This document shows positions 1 through 5,773 of a DNA stretch of 6,048 nt, one piece after another (position 1 is the stretch's first letter; the number at the start of each line of letters is the position of its first letter). A program made the translations under genes and the position numbers. The notes under the pieces were generated by a model, which was given only the letters and a program-made list of their open reading frames with translations, had not been told where the DNA came from and did no database searches. The stretch covers positions 1 through 6,048 of the forward strand of contig JABDJZ010000379.1 in assembly GCA_013003255.1 (NCBI GenBank), written 5' to 3'. The DNA is from Rhodothermales bacterium (GTDB taxonomy: Bacteria; Bacteroidota; Rhodothermia; Rhodothermales; UBA10348).

Positions 1-178
1 GTTCTACGAGACCGGGGCCCTCGAACTCTACGACGTGGTCACAGACCCAGGCGAAACCGATAATCTGGCCGGCGCGAGGCCATCGGTAGCCGGCCAGTTG
101 GAGAGTCTCTTGGACGACTGGCTCAAGAAGACGGATGCCTACATCCCTAAACCGTTGCCGCCGGCTATAGCCCCGTAG
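1..178 (+). CDS. Sulfatase family protein, C-terminal fragment (5' end outside window)
   Basis: The last 58 codons of a gene that begins upstream of the window. The reading frame starts at base 2 and ends with TAG at 176-178. The residues ELYDVVTDPGETDNLAG (fragment positions 8-24) match the ELYDL..DPGE..NLA signature near the C-terminus of arylsulfatase/choline-sulfatase-like enzymes, in the region often annotated as DUF4976. The helix that follows (QLESLLDDWLKKTDAYIP) and the proline-rich end are also typical. Family members hydrolyse sulfate esters, often on glycans, using a formylglycine residue in the N-terminal half. That catalytic half is not visible, so substrate and activity cannot be judged. 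Because the family ends this way, the C-terminus looks natural rather than truncated. Its last 14 bases overlap the 3' end of the opposite-strand porQ-like gene. Confidence 0.82.
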   Translation, partial: FYETGALELYDVVTDPGETDNLAGARPSVAGQLESLLDDWLKKTDAYIPKPLPPAIAP

Positions 179-1130
179 AAACCGTGATCCGGTGCAGTCC
201 TCCAAGTGACGACCACGAGTTGAACCCGTAGTCGAACGAGACCCCCTTGGCGCGAATACCGGTCCCGAATGAGACACCGGCCAGGTCGAGTCGGCTCTTG
301 ATCTTCAGCGCCGCGTGCCGGCGGTGGTCATAGCCGAATCGCACCTGGAAATTGTCGCTGAACTGGAATTCTCCTCCGAGCCGGAGGTGGTAGAAGATGT
401 TGTCCAGCACGGTGGCCGTACCCGAATCGTCGCCGAAGTCGGTCAGGTCCCACGCCGTGACGGAAACCAGGAGTGGGAGATATTTGAGTCGCTTGCTGAT
501 GCCCAGACGGAGGTCCAGCGGCAGTTGGTCCGAGGACTCGCCGATGGAGGAGAGCACCACGCCCAAATTGTGGACAGAGGCGGACAACCCGAGTCGCTGG
601 TCGGCATCGTAGCGAAACACGCCGGCGTCCAGGGCCAGGGCCGAGGCCGCCTGTCCATCGATACCACTTCGAAGCCAATTGAGCGAAGCCCCGTAGCGCG
701 CCTTTTCGGAGAGCGGCCGGGACCCGGCCACAGTCATTACGAACTCTCCGGCTGAGAAGGTGCCCAGTTCTTCTCCCGCGGCGTTGGCGCGTGTCAGATC
801 ACCCCAGCCGAGAAAGCGCATGGAGACGCCAAATGTCCCGAGCGAGTCATAGGAACGGCCGAAAGCCACCGCACCCGTCTTGAGGGAAGACGCGTGATTG
901 AGGAGAGAAACGCCCACCTGATTGTGCATCCCGGGCGCCAGATGGGCGGGGTTCTCCAACATCGAAATCACGTCCCTGGAGGGCAGCGCCGAGGTGGCGC
1001 CCCCGAGAGCGGAGCCGCGAGCGGCCGGGTCCAGGGTCACCACCGAAAACACTGTCGCGTCGATCGGCTGGGCCGCCACAGGAGCGGCAAATGCCATCAG
1101 GACGAGCAGAAAGCCGAGGCGGGGATTCAT
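165..1130 (-). CDS. porQ: PorQ-like type IX secretion system protein (PorV/PorQ family outer-membrane protein)
   Basis: A 321-residue protein read from ATG at 1130-1128 to TAG at 167-165. Residues 1-20 form a signal peptide: a short N-region with Arg4, a hydrophobic core, and a VAA|Q cleavage site after residue 20. The mature part begins with a PorV/PorQ-type block, LDPAARGSALGG (33-44) followed by ENPAHL (59-64). It then shows alternating beta-strand-like segments, the PorQ-like GEELGTFSAGEF (119-130), LPLDLRLG (203-210) and a C-terminal strand ending in TVSTGL, as expected of an outer-membrane beta-barrel. Known PorQ proteins are of similar length and belong to the gliding/type IX secretion machinery of Bacteroidota. 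Older annotations sometimes call them penicillin-binding protein, but no PBP motif is present. No Shine-Dalgarno sequence precedes the ATG, which is common in this phylum. The gene is divergent from secA. A PorV-like or other FadL-type barrel is the main alternative. Confidence 0.83.
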   Translation of the reverse strand: MNPRLGFLLVLMAFAAPVAAQPIDATVFSVVTLDPAARGSALGGATSALPSRDVISMLENPAHLAPGMHNQVGVSLLNHASSLKTGAVAFGRSYDSLGTFGVSMRFLGWGDLTRANAAGEELGTFSAGEFVMTVAGSRPLSEKARYGASLNWLRSGIDGQAASALALDAGVFRYDADQRLGLSASVHNLGVVLSSIGESSDQLPLDLRLGISKRLKYLPLLVSVTAWDLTDFGDDSGTATVLDNIFYHLRLGGEFQFSDNFQVRFGYDHRRHAALKIKSRLDLAGVSFGTGIRAKGVSFDYGFNSWSSLGGLHRITVSTGL

Positions 1131-1227
1131 GCGGTGGCGGAATTCTCGATTGAGCCGGTCATACCGGGAGCCGGAAGCTCGGTTCTCCGGGCATTCCGGA
1201 CTGCATGGCAGGGGAACGATTTTAAGC

Positions 1228-1242
1228 CTGACAGCGTGTCAG
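1228..1242. promoter_or_regulatory. Perfect inverted repeat CTGACA-GCG-TGTCAG in the porQ/secA divergent region (candidate operator)
   Basis: CTGACA (1228-1233) and TGTCAG (1237-1242) are exact reverse complements separated by GCG; symmetry does not extend outward. The element lies about 100 bp upstream of the porQ start and about 135 bp upstream of the secA start. On the minus strand a TAAAAT box (1224-1219), one of the few AT-rich runs in this region, follows the dyad by three bases. That arrangement would suit a transcription-factor site overlapping a porQ promoter. As RNA the arms could also form a 6-bp hairpin with a 3-nt loop, but no T-run follows, so a terminator is unlikely. The regulatory role is inference. 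Confidence 0.35.
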
Positions 1243-1282
1243 AATGCTGCAAAACGGCATAGGTCTTGCCGTCGGGATCGGC

Positions 1283-1296
1283 GGCGCGAAGGCGCC
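1283..1296 (+). other. Short stem-loop in secA upstream region
   Basis: GGCGC (1283-1287) pairs with GCGCC (1292-1296) around a GAAG loop, giving a compact all-GC 5-bp stem about 80 bases before the secA ATG. No U-tract follows, so it is not an intrinsic terminator. If the secA transcript starts upstream of this point it would sit in the 5' leader. Short GC stems arise often by chance in sequence this GC-rich. Confidence 0.2.
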
Positions 1297-1343
1297 CTGA
1301 AACGCACACATTTCGCGGATGGCCATTTTCGCCGTCCGCTTCC

Positions 1344-1351
1344 CATATTCG
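1344..1351 (+). promoter_or_regulatory. Weak candidate Bacteroidota -7 element for secA
   Basis: CATATTCG matches the Bacteroidota -7 consensus TAnnTTTG at A2, T5, T6 and G8 (four of six fixed positions). It would place the transcript start roughly 20 bases before the secA ATG. I see no TTTG -33 partner at the usual 19-21 base spacing, so this is only the best match found in the secA upstream region. Confidence 0.15.
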
Positions 1352-1369
1352 CCGCGGCGCGGCTGCGGC
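1351..1369 (+). promoter_or_regulatory. GC-rich self-complementary segment directly before secA start
   Basis: GCCGC at 1351-1355 can pair with GCGGC at 1359-1363 (3-nt loop) or with GCGGC at 1365-1369 (9-nt loop), two mutually exclusive stems ending 7 to 13 bases before the secA ATG at 1377. The only ribosome-binding-like bases are AGG at 1370-1372, just after the second arm. Such structure could limit initiation on secA, but no regulator or upstream stalling peptide is evident. The role is inference. Confidence 0.25.
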
Positions 1370-1376
1370 AGGTTAT

Positions 1377-4300
1377 ATGCTGGACATCATCAAGAAGGTT
1401 TTTGGCGACAAGAATGACCGGGCGCTGAAGAAGCTCTGGCCCATTGTTGCTCAGGTCAATGCCGAATACGAGAAGCTGCAGAGCCTCTCAGACGAAGAAC
1501 TCCAGGCCAAGACGCCGGAGTTCAAACAACGGATCCGTGAGTCCGTCGTGGACATCGAGAAGGACATCCGCGACATCCAGGCCCAACTGAAGGGCGGACA
1601 GATTGCGGACGACGAAGTTGGCGGCGATGGTCAACCGGGTGCCACCCGTGAGATGACGCTCACCGAGCGCCAGAAGCTCTACGAGGAACTGGATGACCTC
1701 GAGGAGGAGTGGTACAAGACGGTTGAGGCCACCCTCGCCGACATGCTCCCGGAGGCATTTGCTGTCGCCAAGGACGCCTGCCGGCGCATGGTCGGCAAGA
1801 CCTGGATTGCCGGTGGCACCGAGATTCACTGGGACATGATTCCCTACGATGTCCAGTTGCTGGGCGGCATCGCCCTGCACAACGGGGACATCGCCGAGAT
1901 GAAGACGGGTGAGGGTAAGACGCTCGTGGCCGTCGCACCCGTTTACCTCAATGCTCTGGTTGGCCGTGGCGTACACCTGGTCACAGTGAACCCGTACCTG
2001 GCCCAGCGTGACTCGGAGTGGATGGGCAAGGTCTACGAGTTCCTCGGCCTCACCATCGACGTCATCGATCGGCACGACCCGCACTCACCCGGCCGGAAGG
2101 CGGCCTACGAGGCGGACATCACGTACGGCACGAACAACGAGTTCGGCTTCGACTATCTCCGCGACAACTCTTTCGTGGTCGATGCGGAGCAGCTGATGCA
2201 GCGCGACCACCACTTCACGATCGTTGATGAGGTCGACTCCGTTCTCATTGACGAGGCGCGGACGCCGCTCATTATTTCCGGCCCCGTTCCACAGTCGGAC
2301 GAGTCCCAGTTCCAGGAGCTGAAGCCTTCGGTAGAGAAGCTGGTTTACTCTCAGCAGAAGCTGGTGGCCAACTTTGTAGCCGAAGCGGAAAAGTTGCTCA
2401 AGCGGCGCGACGATTGGGTTGCGCAAGGGGACAACAAGAAGGCAGCCGAGGCGGAAACCGATGCCGGTCTTGCCCTGCTTCGCGCCTACCGGGGTTATCC
2501 AAAGAACAAGAAGCTCCGCAAGCTTCTGCAGGAGTCCGGCGTGGAGGCCCTCCGACAGAAGACCGAGTTCTACTACCTGCAGGACAACGCGAAGAACATG
2601 CCCTTCGTGGACGATGCCCTGCATTTTGCCTACGACGAGAAGCAGCGCGCCCTGGAGATGACCGAGCAGGGGCGCCAGTTCATTTCAAAGGCGGCCGGTC
2701 AGAGCCCCGACCTGTTCGTGCTCCCTGATCTGGGCGAAGAGGTGGCCACGTTTGAACGCGAGTTCGAGGACGCCATGCGCGAACTGGACGAGACGCTGGA
2801 CGCGGACACTTCGCTCACCGAAGAGAAGCGCGAGCACAAGCGGGATAATGACCGCCGGGTGCTGAAGAACCAGCTGGAGGACAAGAAGCGCGAACTGTAC
2901 ACCACGTACTCTGATCGCGCGGCCCGCCTGCACGCCATTGAGCAGCTGCAGAAGGCCTACATGCTCTTCGAGAAGGACTCGGAGTACATCGTCCAGGACG
3001 GCAAGATCATGATTGTCGATGAGCACACCGGTCGTGTGCTCGAAGGGCGCCGCTACTCAGAGGGACTGCACCAGGCCATCGAGGCCAAGGAAGGCGTGAA
3101 GGTCCAGGCCTCCACGCAGACCTACGCCACGATCACGCTGCAGAACTACTTCCGCATGTATCACAAGCTGGCCGGTATGACCGGTACGGCTGAGACAGAG
3201 GCCGAGGAGTTCTTCAAGACCTACAAGATGGATGTGATCGTCGTCCCGACGAACAAGCCCATCGCCCGTAAGGACCTGGATGACCTGGTCTTCCGCACCA
3301 AGCGCGAGAAGTTCAACGCCGTCATCGACAAGCTTCGGGAGTATCACGAACGCGGTCAGCCGGTGCTTGTGGGTACCACCACCGTTGAAGTCTCCGAGAC
3401 GTTGTCCCGGATGCTGACCCGCAACGGGATTCGGCACAACGTGCTCAACGCCAAGCGGGATCGGGCCAAGGAAGAGTCCCTGATCGTCAAGGAGGCCGGA
3501 CAGAAGGGCGCCGTCACGATCGCCACGAACATGGCCGGTCGTGGTACCGATATCAAGCTCGCCGACGGCGTGCGCGAGTTGGGTGGCCTGGCCATTCTTG
3601 GAACGGAGCGACACGAGTCACGCCGGATTGACCTGCAGCTTCGAGGCCGTTCCGGCCGTCAGGGAGACCCCGGTGAGAGCCAGTTCTACATCTCGCTGGA
3701 TGACAATCTGATGCGGCTGTTTGCCAGCGACCGGGTGGCCAAGGTGATGGACCGCCTCAACATGGAAGAGGGCGAGGTCATTACCCACCCGTGGGTGAAC
3801 AAGTCCATCGAGCGGGCGCAGAAGAAGGTGGAGCAGAACAACTTCTCCATCCGTAAGCGTCAGCTGGAGTATGACGATGTGCTCAACGCCCAGCGTCACG
3901 TGATTTATGATCGGCGCGTCCACGCGCTGAAGGGAGAGCGGCTCCGCGGGGATATTCTGGACGCCCTGCGCCAGAGCATTGATCGCCTGGTGGACCTCCA
4001 CTACGGAGACGGCAATCTGGATGATTTGCGCGCCGACATGCTCCGCATGTTCGCCGTGGACTTCGAGTTGGATCGCGAGACCTTCGTGTCGCTCGGCGAG
4101 GAAGGCGTGGCTGACCGCGCCTACGATGCCGCTTTCGAGATGTACAATCGGAAGCGCGAGGCCCTGGCGCGGCCGTTCTACGAGAGCATGCGCCAGTTGG
4201 CCGAGTCCGACCAGGAGAACAAGCCTGAGCGGGTCTATGTGGACTTCACCGACGGGCGACGGGCACTCCGCGCCACCGTCACCATCGAGGATTCGGTGGC

Positions 4301-4793
4301 GACCAAGGGACAGGAAGTCAACGATGCCCTGGAGCGGGTTACCGTTCTTTCGATGATTGATGCCGCGTGGACCGAGCACCTGCGCAAGCTCGACGAACTC
4401 AAGGAGGGCATCGGCCTGCGTGCCTACGGGCAGCGCGACCCCGTCATCGAATACAAGATGGACGCGTTCAAGCTCTTCAAGGAGTTGGTCGACACCGTCG
4501 ATCAGGATGTGGTTTCCTTCGTGATGCGAAGCGGCCCGCTGGTCAATCGGCAGGAGGGGGCCCGCGCTCCCAAGCGTCAGCAGACCCGCCGACTGGACCC
4601 ACGGAAGGCCCAGGCCCAGCACGAGGAGGCCAAGTCCTCATTCGGCGTCGCCGGTGGCGGAGGAAATTCGGCCGAACGCGATCCCACCGCAAAGTCGGCG
4701 CCGGTCGTGGTTCAGGAGCGTGTCGGACGGAACGAGCCTTGCCCGTGCGGCTCCGGCAAGAAGTACAAGCACTGCCACGGCAGGAACGCCTGA
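1377..4793 (+). CDS. secA: Protein translocase subunit SecA (preprotein translocase ATPase)
   Basis: SecA is the ATPase that drives Sec-dependent preproteins through SecYEG at the inner membrane. This 1,138-residue protein is complete. NBD1 shows the Q-motif region (IPYDVQLLGG, near 156-164), Walker A TGEGKT (177-182), GTNNEFGFDYLRDN (251-264) and Walker B DEVD (284-287) followed by IDEARTPLIISG. The preprotein cross-linking domain ends with VDEHTGR (547-553). NBD2 has TNMAGRGTDI (717-726) and LRGRSGRQGD (755-764). The scaffold and two-helix finger include W998 and Y1017, aligning with E. coli W775 and Y794. The C-terminal zinc motif is C1122-x-C1124-x8-C1133-H1134. It exceeds E. coli SecA (901) because of charged insertions near 52-120 and within about 303-530, as is common in Bacteroidota. 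The start MLDIIKKVFG is family-typical; the open frame extends to an ATG at 1266, but those 37 residues are Arg/Pro-rich and unlike SecA. An AGG lies four bases before the chosen ATG. Confidence 0.98.
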   Translation: MLDIIKKVFGDKNDRALKKLWPIVAQVNAEYEKLQSLSDEELQAKTPEFKQRIRESVVDIEKDIRDIQAQLKGGQIADDEVGGDGQPGATREMTLTERQKLYEELDDLEEEWYKTVEATLADMLPEAFAVAKDACRRMVGKTWIAGGTEIHWDMIPYDVQLLGGIALHNGDIAEMKTGEGKTLVAVAPVYLNALVGRGVHLVTVNPYLAQRDSEWMGKVYEFLGLTIDVIDRHDPHSPGRKAAYEADITYGTNNEFGFDYLRDNSFVVDAEQLMQRDHHFTIVDEVDSVLIDEARTPLIISGPVPQSDESQFQELKPSVEKLVYSQQKLVANFVAEAEKLLKRRDDWVAQGDNKKAAEAETDAGLALLRAYRGYPKNKKLRKLLQESGVEALRQKTEFYYLQDNAKNMPFVDDALHFAYDEKQRALEMTEQGRQFISKAAGQSPDLFVLPDLGEEVATFEREFEDAMRELDETLDADTSLTEEKREHKRDNDRRVLKNQLEDKKRELYTTYSDRAARLHAIEQLQKAYMLFEKDSEYIVQDGKIMIVDEHTGRVLEGRRYSEGLHQAIEAKEGVKVQASTQTYATITLQNYFRMYHKLAGMTGTAETEAEEFFKTYKMDVIVVPTNKPIARKDLDDLVFRTKREKFNAVIDKLREYHERGQPVLVGTTTVEVSETLSRMLTRNGIRHNVLNAKRDRAKEESLIVKEAGQKGAVTIATNMAGRGTDIKLADGVRELGGLAILGTERHESRRIDLQLRGRSGRQGDPGESQFYISLDDNLMRLFASDRVAKVMDRLNMEEGEVITHPWVNKSIERAQKKVEQNNFSIRKRQLEYDDVLNAQRHVIYDRRVHALKGERLRGDILDALRQSIDRLVDLHYGDGNLDDLRADMLRMFAVDFELDRETFVSLGEEGVADRAYDAAFEMYNRKREALARPFYESMRQLAESDQENKPERVYVDFTDGRRALRATVTIEDSVATKGQEVNDALERVTVLSMIDAAWTEHLRKLDELKEGIGLRAYGQRDPVIEYKMDAFKLFKELVDTVDQDVVSFVMRSGPLVNRQEGARAPKRQQTRRLDPRKAQAQHEEAKSSFGVAGGGGNSAERDPTAKSAPVVVQERVGRNEPCPCGSGKKYKHCHGRNA

Positions 4794-4798
4794 TACAC

Positions 4799-5674
4799 AT
4801 GATTCGCTCGATTGCGCTGCTGCTGGCTCTTGCCATTCCGCTCCTCTCCGGCTGTGAGAAGGGAACGATCACCATGGAGCAGGACAAGGATCGCGAGGAG
4901 TGGATTCAACTCTTCGACGGCGAGTCTCTCAACGGATGGATTCCCAAGATTCGGGGTGAGGAAGCGGGGAGCGACAGTCGCCGCACGTTTCGCGTGGAAG
5001 ACGGCGTCATCAAGGTGGACTACTCCGAGTATGAGTCGTTCGATGGGCAGTTTGGACACCTGTTCTACGAGACGCCTTTCAGTCACTACCGATTGAACGT
5101 GCTCTACCGGTTCACCGGAGAGCAACTGCCGGATGGCCCCGGGTGGGCCTACCGGAATTCGGGCTTGATGCTGCACGGCCAGGCCCCGGAAACGATGGGC
5201 ATCGATCAGGACTTTCCCATTTCGATTGAGGTGCAGCTGCTGGGCGGCAACGGTCAGGATGAGCGGACTACCGCGAATCTCTGCACCCCGGGCACCCACG
5301 TGGAGATGGACGGAGCGCTGGAGACCCGTCACTGCATCTCCGCCTCCTCGCCCACGTTTCACGGGGACGAGTGGGTAGAGGTTGAGGTGGTCGTGCTCGG
5401 CGACTCGCTTATCGCTCACGCCGTGGAGGGCGACCCGGTGTTGGCCTACCAGAAACCGCAGGTTGGCGGTGGCAACGTGGATGGCCACGACCCTGCCGTC
5501 AAAATCGATGGGACTTTGTTGGCTCTCGGCACGATTTCGCTGCAGAGCGAGAGCCACCCCGTGGAATTCAAGCGTGTCGAGCTTATGAACCTGTCCGGCT
5601 GCATGGATCCCAGGGCCTCCAATTATCGCTGGTGGTACGAGCATTCCGATCCGGGCACCTGCGTCTACGACTGA
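4799..5674 (+). CDS. Lipoprotein with DUF1080 / 3-keto-disaccharide hydrolase domain
   Basis: A 291-residue protein. Residues 1-19 are a lipoprotein signal (MIRSIALLL..., lipobox LSGC with lipidated Cys19), so the mature protein should be membrane-anchored on the periplasmic or outer-membrane side. Residues about 35-265 form a DUF1080 beta-sandwich: WIQLFDGESLNGW (35-47), FRVEDGVIKV (64-73), NSG (120-122), IEVQLLGG (143-150) and the closing GTISLQ...VEFKRVEL. Characterised family members cleave 3-keto-glycosides, and others are only called carbohydrate-active or concanavalin-like; the substrate here cannot be told. A short tail (267-291) carries GCMDPRASNY and a final C288-V-Y-D, resembling Bacteroidota GCxDPxAxNY...C repeats. 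C162/C179 and C268/C288 are possible disulfide pairs. The ATG is five bases after the secA stop, suggesting co-transcription; the nearest AGGA (4782-4785) lies inside secA, about 13 bases upstream. The frame is open farther upstream inside secA, but the signal peptide fixes this start. Confidence 0.9.
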   Translation: MIRSIALLLALAIPLLSGCEKGTITMEQDKDREEWIQLFDGESLNGWIPKIRGEEAGSDSRRTFRVEDGVIKVDYSEYESFDGQFGHLFYETPFSHYRLNVLYRFTGEQLPDGPGWAYRNSGLMLHGQAPETMGIDQDFPISIEVQLLGGNGQDERTTANLCTPGTHVEMDGALETRHCISASSPTFHGDEWVEVEVVVLGDSLIAHAVEGDPVLAYQKPQVGGGNVDGHDPAVKIDGTLLALGTISLQSESHPVEFKRVELMNLSGCMDPRASNYRWWYEHSDPGTCVYD

Positions 5675-5682
5675 CGGGCTCC

Positions 5683-5690
5683 TTACTTTG
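5683..5690 (+). promoter_or_regulatory. recN: Candidate Bacteroidota -7 promoter element upstream of recN
   Basis: TTACTTTG, followed by C, matches the Bacteroidota -7 consensus TAnnTTTG at all fixed positions except the second. It lies nine bases after the lipoprotein stop and 83 bases before the recN start, where a recN promoter would be expected. No clear TTG/TTTG -33 element is seen at 19-21 bases upstream, so it is only a candidate. Confidence 0.3.
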
Positions 5691-5693
5691 CAT

Positions 5694-5706
5694 CCTGCGT
5701 TGCAGG
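5694..5706 (+). other. Short hairpin between lipoprotein gene and recN
   Basis: CCTGC (5694-5698) and GCAGG (5702-5706) are exact reverse complements around GTT. It could mark the 3' end of the secA-lipoprotein transcript, but the stem is only 5 bp and no T-run follows, so a Rho-independent terminator is not supported. It also sits where a transcript from the upstream -7 candidate would begin. The rest of 5675-5773 holds nothing else I can support. Confidence 0.2.
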
Positions 5707-5773
5707 TCTCGCCGCCTTGCCCTCTGATATCGTCGCGGCGTCCATTGGAATCTGTTCTCCCGCCGGCCTCTCC

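Noticed and set aside
315..755. Plus-strand 146-codon open frame inside the porQ-like gene
   Set aside because: It lies opposite a signal-peptide-bearing barrel protein with family motifs and has no recognisable features of its own.
1164..1190. Imperfect GC hairpin CCGGGAG...CTCCGG in the divergent region
   Set aside because: It needs a bulged base and a 14-nt loop; not distinguishable from background in GC-rich DNA.
1266..1376. N-terminal extension of SecA from the upstream ATG
   Set aside because: The 37 extra residues are Arg/Pro/Ser-rich and unlike SecA, whereas MLDIIKKVFG at 1377 fits the family start.
1319..1417. 32-codon upstream ORF (MAIFAVRF...) overlapping the secA start, considered as a SecM-like leader peptide
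   Set aside because: It has no export signal of convincing length, no stalling-type motif and no ribosome-binding site. It ends 39 bases inside secA, so it is probably chance.
922..1428. Plus-strand open frames across the porQ 5' end and the divergent region
   Set aside because: Arg/Ala/Gly-rich shadow translations overlapping real genes, with no family resemblance.
3618..4622. Long open frame (334 codons) antisense to the secA 3' half
   Set aside because: Its translation is Leu/Val/His-rich with no domain signature and it lies opposite strongly conserved SecA sequence. Long antisense frames are expected in GC-rich genes.
4712..5644. Long open frame (310 codons) antisense to the lipoprotein gene
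   Set aside because: The plus-strand frame has a lipobox, a recognisable DUF1080 domain and conserved tail; the antisense product shows nothing recognisable.
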